Source: Neisseria dumasiana (GTDB taxonomy: Bacteria; Pseudomonadota; Gammaproteobacteria; Burkholderiales; Neisseriaceae). From it: a stretch of 64,000 nt of DNA. The translations under genes and the position numbers were made by a program. The notes under the pieces are model-generated. The model was not told the DNA's origin and made no database searches. It worked only from the letters and a program-made list of their open reading frames with translations. Position 1 is the first letter of the stretch. Each line of letters begins with the position of its first letter. Below, in pieces: positions 19,072-27,701 of this stretch. Where the stretch lies: positions 1,674,001-1,738,000 of the forward strand of contig NZ_CP091509.1 in NCBI RefSeq assembly GCF_022870885.1, written 5' to 3'.

Positions 19072-19182
19072 GGCAATGATTCTTACCCAGATGAAACACC
19101 GCTCATAGGGTTGCTCAATTTTAGACTACAACTGTGGCTCAGTTTTGGAATGGAATTGACATCCAAAGACAGCAGGCTTTGA
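19072..19182 (+). other. C-terminal remnant of an unidentified ORF
   Basis: An open frame with no start runs from the IS-end boundary to a TGA at 19180-19182 and encodes about 36 residues (GNDSYPDETPLIGLLNFRLQ ...). Its position after the destroyed Rhs copy would suit the tail of the lost immunity or toxin gene, but the sequence is too short to recognise, and this is only a suggestion. Confidence 0.3.
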
Positions 19183-19571
19183 ATTGTATAAGCCAAGTAT
19201 CAGCAAATTGCTAAAGTAAGCCTTGGTAGCATCAATTATGTTTTACTCATGAACATTTTGCTAATTCGCAAAAGCAAATAGTTGGTCATAACGATGCTTA
19301 TTTTTTCATAAGGTTGGTTACGGTTGGTAGAGTGTTGGTGTGCCATGAATACAGCTTTCTCTGGCAAAGATCTAATAACCAGACTAAGGTAAGAATGGTA
19401 TTTGATTTACCAAGGCAACCATACCGAAGTGCCTGACATATTGATAGGTAAATAACTACACATGAGAAAAGCCGGTAATGTTCACCGGCTTTTTATTGGG
19501 TACACAATATGGTACATAAAATAAATATAACCTAAAATTATCTATTTTAATCATCAGGTTATAATAAAATT
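19183..19571. other. Intergenic debris between the Rhs/IS region and tRNA-Ser
   Basis: No credible coding sequence was found in these 389 bases. The composition is AT-rich and unlike the flanking core genes. A rho-independent-like hairpin (AAAGCCGGT ... ACCGGCTTTTT) lies at 19467-19497. The rest is probably decayed accessory DNA at the border of the T6SS effector island. Confidence 0.6.
19467..19497 (+). terminator. Rho-independent-like terminator
   Basis: AAAAGCCGGT and ACCGGCTTTTT pair around AATGTTC and are followed by T-rich sequence on the plus strand. It would end transcription leaving the accessory island before tRNA-Ser. Confidence 0.6.
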
Positions 19572-19665
19572 TGGCGGAGTAGGAGGGATTCGAACCCTCG
19601 ATCCAGGTTTTAGCCCAGATGCACCCTTAGCAGGGGTGTGCCTTCAGCCTCTCAGCCACTACTCC
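19572..19665 (-). tRNA. serX: tRNA-Ser (anticodon GCU)
   Basis: On the minus strand the gene begins GGAGTAGTGGCTGAG and ends CTACTCCGCCA. The anticodon stem CACCC/GGGTG encloses the loop CTGCTAA, giving anticodon GCU. The long variable arm of a class II tRNA is present and CCA is encoded. It reads serine AGC/AGU codons. It stands at the right border of the Rhs/IS island, a common integration boundary, though no attachment-site repeat was seen. Confidence 0.96.
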
Positions 19666-19757
19666 ACTCAGAGAAGTCGAAAATATAAAGGTTTCAAAAA
19701 ATACTGTCAACAGTTTAATACCATATGTTTTTTAACTGATTGAAGTATCATCAAATA

Positions 19758-19785
19758 AAACCCACTACCTTTCAGTAGTGGGTTT
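19758..19785 (-). terminator. Terminator of icd
   Basis: AAACCCACTAC and GTAGTGGGTTT form an 11-bp perfect stem with a short loop, 20 bases beyond the icd stop. It is followed on the minus strand by a run containing TTTTATTTGA. Confidence 0.75.
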
Positions 19786-19804
19786 GAATGATTCAAACAA
19801 ACTG

Positions 19805-21043
19805 TTACATACGCTCAATCATGGCTTTGCCGAATGCGGAACATGATACTTCATTGGCACCTTCCATCAAGCGGGCAAAGTCGTAGGTTACTTGTTTGTC
19901 GCCGATGGCTTTTTCCATGGATTCGATAACCAAATCAGCCGCTTCTTTCCAACCGAGATGGCGCAACATCATTTCGGCGGAGAGAATCAGAGAGCCGGGG
20001 TTTACTTTGTCTTGGCCGGCGTATTTGGGCGCAGTACCGTGAGTGGCTTCAAATACAGCGTATTTGTCGGAAATGTTGGCACCCGGAGCGATACCGATAC
20101 CGCCTACTTGGGCGGCCAGTGCGTCGGAAATGTAGTCGCCGTTCAGGTTCAGAGTAGCGATGACATCATATTCGGCGGGACGCAATACGATTTGCTGGAG
20201 GAACGCATCGGCAATCGCATCTTTTACGATGATTTCTTTGCCGGTTTTCGGGTTTTTGAATTTACACCACGGGCCGCCGTCAATCAGTTCTGCGCCGAAT
20301 TCTTTTTGAGCCAGTTCGTAACCCCAATCACGGAAACCGCCTTCGGTAAACTTCATGATGTTGCCTTTATGAACCAGCGTTACGCTGTCGCGGTCGTTGT
20401 CGATCGCGTATTGGATGGCGGCGCGAACCAAACGGGTAGTACCTTCTTTTGAAACGGGCTTGATGCCGATGCCTGATGTTTCAGGGAAGCGGATTTTTTT
20501 CACGCCCATTTCGTTTTGCAGGAAGTTGATGATTTTTTTAGCATTGTCGCTTTCAGCTTCCCATTCGATACCGGCGTAGATGTCTTCGGTGTTTTCACGG
20601 AAAATCACCATGTCGGTTTTGCTGGGGTCTTTCAGCGGAGAGGGTACGCCGTTAAAGTAGCGCACGGGGCGTACGCATTGGTATAAGTCTAATTCTTGGC
20701 GCAAAGCTACGTTTAACGAACGGATGCCGCCGCCTACGGGAGTGGTCATCGGGCCTTTGATAGATACGGAGTATTCTTTCAGGGCTTCCAAGGTTTCTTC
20801 GGGCAGCCAAACGTTGTCGCCGTATACCCGGGTGGCTTTTTCACCGGCGTAAACTTCCATCCAATGGATTTTTTTCTCACCACCATAAGCTTTTTCAACG
20901 GCAGCATCAATCACAGCTTTCATAACCGGGGTAATGTCTACACCGATGCCGTCGCCTTCGATAAAGGGAATAATCGGATTGTTGGGAATGGCTTGGCCGG
21001 GAATGATTTTTTGGCCTTCTGCGGGTACTTTGATATGACTCAT
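19805..21043 (-). CDS. icd: Isocitrate dehydrogenase (NADP+)
   Basis: This 412-residue protein is the TCA-cycle enzyme that converts isocitrate to 2-oxoglutarate and CO2 while reducing NADP+. It has the family's N-terminus ([26 protein letters not shown]), the substrate-binding loop with the regulatory Ser ([26 protein letters not shown]), the [13 protein letters not shown] segment, and the metal-binding Asp region [18 protein letters not shown]. The length matches bacterial Icd (about 416). It is a single-gene unit with its own terminator. It is highly expressed by type, and nothing in the sequence is unusual. Confidence 0.97.
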   Translation of the reverse strand: MSHIKVPAEGQKIIPGQAIPNNPIIPFIEGDGIGVDITPVMKAVIDAAVEKAYGGEKKIHWMEVYAGEKATRVYGDNVWLPEETLEALKEYSVSIKGPMTTPVGGGIRSLNVALRQELDLYQCVRPVRYFNGVPSPLKDPSKTDMVIFRENTEDIYAGIEWEAESDNAKKIINFLQNEMGVKKIRFPETSGIGIKPVSKEGTTRLVRAAIQYAIDNDRDSVTLVHKGNIMKFTEGGFRDWGYELAQKEFGAELIDGGPWCKFKNPKTGKEIIVKDAIADAFLQQIVLRPAEYDVIATLNLNGDYISDALAAQVGGIGIAPGANISDKYAVFEATHGTAPKYAGQDKVNPGSLILSAEMMLRHLGWKEAADLVIESMEKAIGDKQVTYDFARLMEGANEVSCSAFGKAMIERM

Positions 21044-21283
21044 GGTGTCTCCTGTTCTGTGGATATTTTTTTCTTTGCGGTTGAAAGGAGGTTTACTTGA
21101 TTTGCTTTTCGTAAACAGTTTCTAACGCATAATGCCTGCCGATTATGCTTGATTTTTAATGATTACGCTAGTGTTAAGGTAATACTGTCGGAAGGGTTTC
21201 TGCGAAAAAAGAATGAGGCCGTCTGAAAATGTGCCATTGCTGATTGTCAGAACAAACGTGAGTAAAAGCGTCAGCTTTAAAAA

Positions 21284-21314
21284 CAAATAACCCGCTGATA
21301 AATCAGCGGGTTTT
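21284..21314 (-). terminator. Terminator of the tandem tRNA-Ser genes
   Basis: AACCCGCTGAT and ATCAGCGGGTT form a strong stem immediately downstream (minus strand) of the two tRNA-Ser(UGA) genes, flanked by A/T runs. Confidence 0.75.
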
Positions 21315-21320
21315 AACATC

Positions 21321-21411
<91 letters not shown>

Positions 21412-21431
21412 GGTTTATTGTGTTTCAAGAT

Positions 21432-21522
<91 letters not shown>

Positions 21523-21603
21523 GTTTCTTGAAAACGGGGATATTATCGGAAATCTGCCGCATTGCCAAGTGTTTTGCTTATATTGCAGATTAGTTTTTTG
21601 TTT

Positions 21604-22383
21604 TTATTTAATTTGTTCTTTGCGCAGGAAAACCCATTCTTTCTCGTTTGATGCGGCGGCATTGAACGTATAGCCTTCGTAATCGAAGTTTTTGAGCTGT
21701 TCCGGTTCGGTAAGGGCATGCTCGGCTGCGTAGCGCACCATCAGGCCGCGGGCGCGTTTGGCGTAGAAGCTGATGATTTTGTATTGGCCGTTTTTTTCGT
21801 CTTTAAACACGGGGGCAATGATATTGGCGTTTAAATTTTTTGTGTCGACGGCTTTGAAGTATTCCTGCGATGCGAGGTTGATCAAAGTGTCGCTGCCTTT
21901 TTCGGCAAGGGTTTGGTTGAGGTTGCCGGTGATTTTTCCGCCCCAAAATTCGTAAAGGTTTTTGCCGCGCGAATTGGCGAAAGGAGTGCCCATTTCCAAA
22001 CGGTAGGGCTGCATCAGGTCGAGCGGGCGCAATACGCCGTATAAACCGGAAAGCAGGCGTACATGGTTTTGCAGGTAATCGACGGCGGTTTCGTTTAGTG
22101 ATGCGGCATCCAAACCTTCGTATACGTCGCCGTTAAACATATAGACTGCTTGTTTGGCGTTTTCGGGGGTGAACGGGGTGTGCCATACGCTGTTGCGTTC
22201 GGCGTTGAGCAGGGCGATTTTGTCGGAAACGTGCATCAGTTCGGCAAGCTGCTGGGGGGCTAGCAGGCGCAGTTCGGCCATCAGTTTTTCTGCTTCTCCG
22301 AGCAGGGCGGGTTGTGTGTGCCGTTGGGTAGGTGAAGGGTCTTTTTCGTTGAGATTCTTGGCGGGTGAAAGTACGAACAGCAT
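21604..22383 (-). CDS. yaaA: Peroxide stress protein YaaA (DUF328/UPF0246)
   Basis: This 259-residue cytoplasmic protein begins with the family hallmark [13 protein letters not shown]. It continues with [34 protein letters not shown] and a C-terminal [12 protein letters not shown]. YaaA homologues limit iron-driven oxidative damage by lowering free iron during peroxide stress and can bind DNA. It is monocistronic and sits between the tRNA-Ser pair and a lipoprotein gene. No OxyR site was identified by eye. Confidence 0.93.
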   Translation of the reverse strand: MLFVLSPAKNLNEKDPSPTQRHTQPALLGEAEKLMAELRLLAPQQLAELMHVSDKIALLNAERNSVWHTPFTPENAKQAVYMFNGDVYEGLDAASLNETAVDYLQNHVRLLSGLYGVLRPLDLMQPYRLEMGTPFANSRGKNLYEFWGGKITGNLNQTLAEKGSDTLINLASQEYFKAVDTKNLNANIIAPVFKDEKNGQYKIISFYAKRARGLMVRYAAEHALTEPEQLKNFDYEGYTFNAAASNEKEWVFLRKEQIK

Positions 22384-22516
22384 GGATGTGCCTTTGATAA
22401 TAGGAAATATTTTCTACTTTAGTGTTTGCCTGCGGATTTGGCAAGGTGGGGGAGATTGGGATATTTTATGGCACTTATGCCGTATATCTTGTTTAGGCCG
22501 TCTGAAAAATAATTTT

Positions 22517-22537
22517 GCCGGAAACCATGTTTCCGGC
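22517..22537. terminator. Hairpin downstream of the ricin-type lipoprotein gene
   Basis: GCCGGAAAC and GTTTCCGGC form a perfect 9-bp stem with a 3-base loop, followed by TTTTT on the plus strand and an A/T run on the minus strand. It lies 18 bases past the stop of the minus-strand lipoprotein gene and just beside an uptake sequence. Confidence 0.55.
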
Positions 22538-22554
22538 TTTTTAACGGTTATGCT

Positions 22555-23010
22555 TCAACGTGAAAACAACAGTTGTTGTGCTTGGTTGCCGTTGCAGCGC
22601 AACAGGCGGACGGTGCTTCCTTTACCTGTATCCAAACATAAGCCGTTTAAACTGCTGCGGATGGTTTGGCCGTCGCGGTACCAATTTTGATTGGGTTGGC
22701 CGGTGCAGCGTACGGCGGTAAGCGCAGCGGTATTTTTGCGGGTTTGGCTTGAGCCTGCCTGCAAACACAGTCCGTTAACGCGTATATCGTTACCGGCAAC
22801 GGCAAAGCGTTGGTTTTTTTCTTGAGTACAGGCCGCGGCGGTGAGTGTGTGTTTCGCGCCGTTGTGTTGAAGGCATTTGCCTTTTGCGGTTTTGATGCGG
22901 TAGTCGTAGGCTTCGAGACGTGCTTTGTTGGGATTTTTTTTGGCTACCGGTGTGTTGGCGCAACCGCTTAATAAAATGGCAGAAAGCATCAAAAGGGCTG
23001 ACAGTTTCAT
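22555..23010 (-). CDS. Lipoprotein with ricin-type beta-trefoil (RICIN) domain
   Basis: This 151-residue protein has a lipoprotein signal peptide (lipobox LLSGC, Cys17). About 105 residues after it show the ricin B-lectin pattern: three subrepeats, each with a Cys pair and a Q-x-W-like motif (NQRF, NQNW, NQAQQL) and repeated GLCL motifs (KGKCLQ, NGLCLQ, NGLCLD). Such folds bind sugars or proteins at the cell surface. The ligand is unknown here. It is likely anchored in the outer membrane, and no enzymatic domain is attached, which suggests a stand-alone adhesin or binding module. Confidence 0.75.
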   Translation of the reverse strand: MKLSALLMLSAILLSGCANTPVAKKNPNKARLEAYDYRIKTAKGKCLQHNGAKHTLTAAACTQEKNQRFAVAGNDIRVNGLCLQAGSSQTRKNTAALTAVRCTGQPNQNWYRDGQTIRSSLNGLCLDTGKGSTVRLLRCNGNQAQQLLFSR

Positions 23011-23085
23011 GAAGTTTCCTTTTATTGATGTTGTGAGTACAGGGATTCAGACGGCCTTCATACCCAAACATTACAGAAATACCGC

Positions 23086-23139
23086 AAATAAACTTAACTT
23101 GCTGCGTGGTTTCTGTGCCTTAGCAAGTTAAGTTTATTT
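23086..23139. repeat. Perfect 17-bp inverted repeat
   Basis: Arms at 23086-23102 (AAATAAACTTAACTTGC) and 23123-23139 are exact complements around a 20-base loop. TACAG/CTGTA extends the symmetry outside. It lies between two convergent-spaced minus-strand lipoprotein genes. It lacks a T-run typical of a terminator, so its role as terminator, operator or mobile remnant is open. Confidence 0.75.
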
Positions 23140-23173
23140 ACTGTAAAAAAGTTTTCGGGCCGTCTGAAAGCAT

Positions 23174-23386
23174 TTAATGGCGACAGCAACGGTATACCGG
23201 CTGCACAGGTTGTGCCTCTTGGTAGATAACGGTAGAACCGGGCGGCGCATGAATGGTGATGTTTTTATTAATGGTGGTGTGGTTTTGGGCAGGCAAATCG
23301 ATTACGGCTGTTGTTCCGTAGGGGGTTTCTGTGTAAATGCAACCGCAGACTATAAACAGGTTTATCACAACAAATGCTTTACGCAT
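23174..23386 (-). CDS. Small predicted lipoprotein, unknown function
   Basis: This 70-residue product has a short hydrophobic leader (AFVVINLFIVCGC) ending in a plausible lipobox with Cys14 or Cys16. A mature part follows, rich in Thr, Ile and Pro, ending in Cys-Cys. I do not recognise the family. An uptake sequence lies immediately after the stop. A ribosome-binding site (GGAAATC) precedes the start. Short neisserial lipoproteins of this type are common and mostly uncharacterised. Confidence 0.6.
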   Translation of the reverse strand: MRKAFVVINLFIVCGCIYTETPYGTTAVIDLPAQNHTTINKNITIHAPPGSTVIYQEAQPVQPVYRCCRH

Positions 23387-23449
23387 ATTGATTTCCTTCC
23401 AACGGTGTTTATTTCGGGCGAGTGGCTGCCAAATTAACCGAGATGGTTG

Positions 23450-24394
23450 TTACTTATGTTTGATTTCCCAACACTGGTGGATTTTTTTATTGCGGAAATC
23501 TTCCGGCACAGAATGCTTGGAAATGTTTTTAACGGCATAGCGTTCTTCAATGCTTTCGTCCAGTTCGAAGCTGCGCAGGTTGTTTGAAAAATACATCAAG
23601 CCGTTTGGAGCAAGCAGTTGCATGGCAGCGTTTATCAATTTGACGTGGTCACGCTGGATGTCGAGGATATCGAGCATTTTTTTGCTGTTGGAGAAACTGG
23701 GCGGATCCATCACGATTAAATCGAATTGTCTGCCTTCTTGACAGGCCGTCTGAAGATATTGGAAAACATCGGCACGCACGATTCGGTGTGCGGTTTCATC
23801 AATATGGTTCAGCTCAAAATTGCGGCGCGCCCAATCCAAATAAGTGTTGGAAAGATCAACGGTTTCGCTGCTTACCGCGCCGCCTGTGGCTGCATACACG
23901 GTAAAGCTGCCGGTGTAGGAAAACAGGTTGAGAAAGCGTTTGCCGCCCGCATGCCCGCCTACTTTTTTGCGGGTGTTTCGGTGGTCGAGAAAGAGGCCAG
24001 TGTCGAGATATTTGTCGAGATTAACCCAAAATTTTCTGCCGTTTTCATGCACGATAAAATCTTCGCCCTGCTTTCCGGTTTTTTCGTATTGCTGTATGCC
24101 CTTTTGACGTTCCCGGCGTTTGAAATGAATGTTGTCTGCACTGAAGCCGGTGGTAAACGAAACGGCTTCCAGCACTTCTGCCAACCATGCTTCGTATTCT
24201 TCGGGCTGCATCAGCCAGCCGGTATCGTATTCCTGAAGATGGATTTGGTCGCCGTAAATATCTATTGCAAAAGGAAATTGGGGGATATCGCGGTCATACA
24301 TGCGCCATGCTTCGATATTGTTGCGGCGCGCCCATTTCAAATAGTGTTTGATGTTTTTACCCAAACGGTTGGCAAATGAAGTGATGTCGGTCAT
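23450..24394 (-). CDS. Class I SAM-dependent rRNA methyltransferase, RlmK-like
   Basis: This 314-residue protein corresponds to the C-terminal RlmK half of E. coli RlmKL, the enzyme that makes m7G2069 in 23S rRNA. The N-terminal FANRLGKNIKHYLKWAR ... RMYDRDIPQFPFAIDIYGD segment is typical of that family. It is followed by the TGLFLDHRNTRK substrate segment, the SAM-binding FLNLFSYTGSFTVYAA motif, Asp in SSETVDLSN and the catalytic-type motif VMDPPSFSNSK. Here it is a separate protein without the RlmL half. An uptake sequence lies within the coding region near 23744. Confidence 0.85.
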   Translation of the reverse strand: MTDITSFANRLGKNIKHYLKWARRNNIEAWRMYDRDIPQFPFAIDIYGDQIHLQEYDTGWLMQPEEYEAWLAEVLEAVSFTTGFSADNIHFKRRERQKGIQQYEKTGKQGEDFIVHENGRKFWVNLDKYLDTGLFLDHRNTRKKVGGHAGGKRFLNLFSYTGSFTVYAATGGAVSSETVDLSNTYLDWARRNFELNHIDETAHRIVRADVFQYLQTACQEGRQFDLIVMDPPSFSNSKKMLDILDIQRDHVKLINAAMQLLAPNGLMYFSNNLRSFELDESIEERYAVKNISKHSVPEDFRNKKIHQCWEIKHK

Positions 24395-24603
24395 GGAAAA
24401 TGCTTTCAGACGGCCTCTTATCGTTTAAGAGAAGATAAATAGTGGAAGTGAAAAGTGAACATTCATGCAAGCACCGGATACGGTGAATAAGCGGGTGAAT
24501 GATGATTTTAAATGCGGGCTTTCGGGGGTTATTCTACCTTAAAGCGGCCTGTTTCACTTTTGAAAGAAATCAGTATCAGACCTTTGGTCTCAGCGTGTAC
24601 AAG

Positions 24604-25221
24604 TCAAAACGGTGAGCCGTAATCGTTAATATGCATGTCAGGCTGTGCGTTGACTGAAAATTCCGCCGTTCCTTGCCAAACACAGGCCAACATATGTTTT
24701 TCCAATCTCAGCACCCTGCCCTGCCAACCGCCTTCTTGCTTGGCATGCAAATATCTTTGGCCGTCTGAAGCGAACGCATACCCTACTTTCTGCATGTCGG
24801 ACGGGAAATTCAGGTTTTCCGCTTTGAGCAAAGATTCTTTTAGTGTCCACAGTTCGTAAAAATCTTCACGCTGCCAGCCTCTCTGCGCCAAATACTCCCG
24901 CTCTTGCGGAGAAGCCACCCACTCTGCCAATGCCGGAAAATCGCGAAGGCGCATGTATTCTATGTCCACTCCGGCACGCTCCACACCGTAGCCGGTTAAA
25001 ACGGCAGCCGAGCCGTGGCTGTGAGAAAGAGACAACACGGGCAAAACGGCCTGTTGTTTCAAATAACGGCTCACCCGCCAATCGGCACGGCGCGTTAAAG
25101 AGGGCGTTTGAATCACGCGCTTTTTATCCTGTTCGTCCAAACCTTCTTCACGATACAGGCCGGCACAGCGTGGGGCGGCAAGCAAACAGATCAACTTCGG
25201 CTCTTCTATTAGCTTTATCAT
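24604..25221 (-). CDS. 4'-phosphopantetheinyl transferase (Sfp/AcpT type)
   Basis: This 205-residue enzyme transfers the phosphopantetheine arm of CoA onto a serine of carrier proteins. The Mg-binding GVDIEYMR motif and the downstream WTLKESLLKAENL motif with its Glu and Lys residues are both present, separated by about 38 residues as in the superfamily. The N-terminal SLSHSHG matches the conserved His-containing motif. No biosynthetic cluster lies nearby. It is probably a general or secondary transferase beside AcpS. It ends in a plain intergenic region. Confidence 0.88.
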   Translation of the reverse strand: MIKLIEEPKLICLLAAPRCAGLYREEGLDEQDKKRVIQTPSLTRRADWRVSRYLKQQAVLPVLSLSHSHGSAAVLTGYGVERAGVDIEYMRLRDFPALAEWVASPQEREYLAQRGWQREDFYELWTLKESLLKAENLNFPSDMQKVGYAFASDGQRYLHAKQEGGWQGRVLRLEKHMLACVWQGTAEFSVNAQPDMHINDYGSPF

Positions 25222-25251
25222 GATTTAAACCTGCCGGAGCAATAGGGTTAT

Positions 25252-25283
25252 AGGCCGTCTGAAAAACAGTTTTCAGACGGCCT
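25252..25283. terminator. Uptake-sequence inverted pair (terminator) after dld
   Basis: AGGCCGTCTGAAAA and TTTTCAGACGGCCT form a perfect stem of 14 bp with a short loop. Both 12-base arms match the AG uptake dialect. It ends the dld transcript on the minus strand. Confidence 0.8.
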
Positions 25284-25308
25284 CTGCTTAAATCCGTTAA
25301 ACGAACCC

Positions 25309-27000
25309 TTAAGCCGCCCAATGTTTCTTTTTAGACGTTTTGCCGATACCCGGGTTAAAACTGTTGGTCGGATCGAGCTTGCGGTAAAACTGTTTCAATG
25401 CGGGCTTGGCTTCATACAGATGGCCGACATTGTGCTCTGCCGGATATTGTGCGCCGCGTTGGTCGAGCAGCTCCAGCATTTGGTGTTCCAAGTCCATGCA
25501 GTCATTGCCTTTTTTCACGATATAGTCTTGGTGGAACACATGGCACATGAAATGGCCGTAGTAGAGTTTGTGGCTGATTTTACTGTCGATTTCAGACGGC
25601 AGCCGTTCAAACCAATCATCATCATTGCGTCGCAGGGCGATATCGAGGGCAACAATATCTTCCACTTCTTGATCGTGAACGGCACGGTAACGCACGGCGG
25701 CAGACGCTACTGCGAAACGGTGCAGCATTGCAGCTTGGGTTTCTTCGGGGCTGCATTCAAAATAAGCGCCCGATTTTTCAGCAAAATAAGTTTTCAAAAA
25801 CGCCCGCGCTTCTTCAACACCCTCGCCGCCCATTTTCAAAATCAGATGATGCTCGAAACGGCTGCGGTAGTCGCGTAAAGACTGCGGCAAATGTTCGGGC
25901 AGATATTTGCTGATAAATTGCAACGCTTTATCGGAAAAATGCGCCGGTAACAGCTTGAACTTCTTGCCCAATCTATCCACTTTCGCTTTAAAACCGAACA
26001 ACTTGGGCAGTTGGTGTGTGCCGAATTGTTTAATCACCCAAAACGTGTCTTTGCCGTATTCGGCAGCCATATCAAAAGCATCGCGGTGAATGTATTCGCC
26101 GGAAACGGGCAGATTTTTGAAACCGCCCAGCACGGCACGGCGGATGTCGGTGAGTTCGGCAGTATCGTTGGTGCCGATATAGAAAACGGCAGTATGTTTT
26201 TCCAAAGGAAAGGTGTCCAAACGCACGGCAAACACCATCAGCTTGCCCGCACAGCCCGATGCTTCGTAATGGCGCGCGGGGTCGGCGTTGAAACGGGCGG
26301 CGGTAGGTTCGTCCACTTGGCGCACATGATTGCAGTAGGCGTGATCGTGGCCTTTGCCGGCATCGCGGGTAATGTCTTTCTGCTGATAATGGTGGCCTTG
26401 CAGATTGGTGAGGATTTCTTCGGGGGTTTCGCCCAAATCAATGCCCAGATGGTTGATTAAATGCAGCTTTCCCTGTTCGTCTATTTGTGCGAACAACGCC
26501 ATTTCGGTATAAGCAGGTCCGCGTTGTACCAGTGCGCCGCCCGAATTGTTGCACACGCCGCCCAGCACCGATGCGCCGATGCAAGACGAACCGATCACCG
26601 AATGCGGTTCACGGCCAAGCGGTTTGAGCAGTAATTCAAGCTGGTTGAGTGTTGCTCCGGGCAGGCACACGACTTGCTCGTTGTTGTTGATGGGGCGGAT
26701 GATGTCCATGCGCATGGTGTTCACAATCACAATGTCGCGGTCGTAATCGTTGCCGTCGGGCGTAGAACCGCCGGTCAGCCCCGTATTGGCCGCCTGCGTC
26801 AGCACAATCACATCGGCTTCCACACAGGCTTGCAGAATTTTCCATTGTTCCAGCAGCGTGCCCGGCCGCACCACCGCCAACGCTTTGCCTTCGCCGAAAC
26901 GGTAGCCTTGGCGGTAAGGTTCGGTTTTGGCGGGGTCGGTAATGATGTATTGCTGACCGACAATTTCAGTGAGCGTTTGTAATAACCGGGTTGCGTGCAT
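25309..27000 (-). CDS. dld: Quinone-dependent D-lactate dehydrogenase
   Basis: This 563-residue peripheral membrane flavoprotein oxidises D-lactate to pyruvate and passes electrons to quinone. The FAD-binding (PCMH) region occupies about residues 35-235 (AVVRPGTLLEQWKIL, TGLTGGSTPDGNDYDRDIVIVNTMRMD, SVIGSSCIGASVLGGVCNNSGGALVQRGPAYTE). The C-terminal half matches the Dld membrane-binding domain (AEKSGAYFECSPEETQAAMLHRFA, KLYYGHFMCHVFHQDYIVKKG). The length matches E. coli Dld (about 571). Neisseria use host lactate as a main carbon source, which fits. It is monocistronic. Confidence 0.96.
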   Translation of the reverse strand: MHATRLLQTLTEIVGQQYIITDPAKTEPYRQGYRFGEGKALAVVRPGTLLEQWKILQACVEADVIVLTQAANTGLTGGSTPDGNDYDRDIVIVNTMRMDIIRPINNNEQVVCLPGATLNQLELLLKPLGREPHSVIGSSCIGASVLGGVCNNSGGALVQRGPAYTEMALFAQIDEQGKLHLINHLGIDLGETPEEILTNLQGHHYQQKDITRDAGKGHDHAYCNHVRQVDEPTAARFNADPARHYEASGCAGKLMVFAVRLDTFPLEKHTAVFYIGTNDTAELTDIRRAVLGGFKNLPVSGEYIHRDAFDMAAEYGKDTFWVIKQFGTHQLPKLFGFKAKVDRLGKKFKLLPAHFSDKALQFISKYLPEHLPQSLRDYRSRFEHHLILKMGGEGVEEARAFLKTYFAEKSGAYFECSPEETQAAMLHRFAVASAAVRYRAVHDQEVEDIVALDIALRRNDDDWFERLPSEIDSKISHKLYYGHFMCHVFHQDYIVKKGNDCMDLEHQMLELLDQRGAQYPAEHNVGHLYEAKPALKQFYRKLDPTNSFNPGIGKTSKKKHWAA

Positions 27001-27151
27001 GATGTTCTCTTATATTCAATGGTTATGGTAAAATACGGAGTGTGCGTTTTTTTCATAGATTGGTCAAATATGTATAACAAAACTTCTCCATAACAAAACC
27101 GCCCTTTAAATCGTTTCGACTCAAAGGGCGGCTGATAAACGGCAAAACCAA

Positions 27152-27436
27152 TTACTTACAGTTTACGCCTTGAATTTTCGGGGTATCGCCGTTGCCTACT
27201 TTAAATACGCACTTGGTTGAAGAGCTGCCCGAAACGGTCAGATTACCGCCGGACAGATTAAGGTTAACCGGCTCTTTCACGCCCATGCTCACGGCAGTAG
27301 AAGCAAGCTTTTGTACGTTATCTTGTGTGTAAGATGTGTTATTGGATGCTACTTTGATTTCTTTGGCTGCATAAACATTTGCAGTCGCCAACAAAGCAGC
27401 GGCAGCATACAGGGCAAAGAATTTGGTTTTTTTCAT
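27152..27436 (-). CDS. Small secreted protein, unknown function
   Basis: This 94-residue protein has a clear Sec signal peptide (KKTKFFALYAAAALLATANVYA, cleavage after AYA or nearby). The mature part of about 72 residues is Ser/Thr/Asn-rich with two Cys residues near the C-terminus (TKCVF ... GVNCK) that could form a disulfide in the periplasm. I do not recognise a domain. The ribosome-binding site is AAGGAAAC. It is probably a small periplasmic or exported protein typical of the genus. Confidence 0.65.
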   Translation of the reverse strand: MKKTKFFALYAAAALLATANVYAAKEIKVASNNTSYTQDNVQKLASTAVSMGVKEPVNLNLSGGNLTVSGSSSTKCVFKVGNGDTPKIQGVNCK

Positions 27437-27624
27437 GGATGTGTTTCCTTAATAATGGTGCAATACATGCACCGGTGTATGTAGAATAGGGGCAAATGCT
27501 TTCTACTGCAAGTTATGGGATTTTTTTTACCGAATAATGTTGTAAACCGATACATTTTCTTCACATTTTTAGCAGCTTAAAGCAACAAACTATTGTTTTT
27601 ACATTATTCGTTCCATCAAAACAT

Positions 27625-27661
27625 TTCAGACGGCCTCATCCATGCTTCGAGGCCGTCTGAA
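27625..27661. terminator. Uptake-sequence inverted pair after amgK
   Basis: TTCAGACGGCCTC and GAGGCCGTCTGAA surround an ATCCATGCTTC loop. It serves the amgK transcript, which ends about 40 bases upstream on the minus strand. Confidence 0.7.
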
Positions 27662-27701
27662 TCATTCTTCACATAAACCTGCTATGTTCATACTTTATTA
27701 A

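Noticed and set aside
19572..19665. tRNA-Ser as an attachment site of an integrated island
   Set aside because: No repeated tRNA 3' end and no integrase gene were found on the island side.
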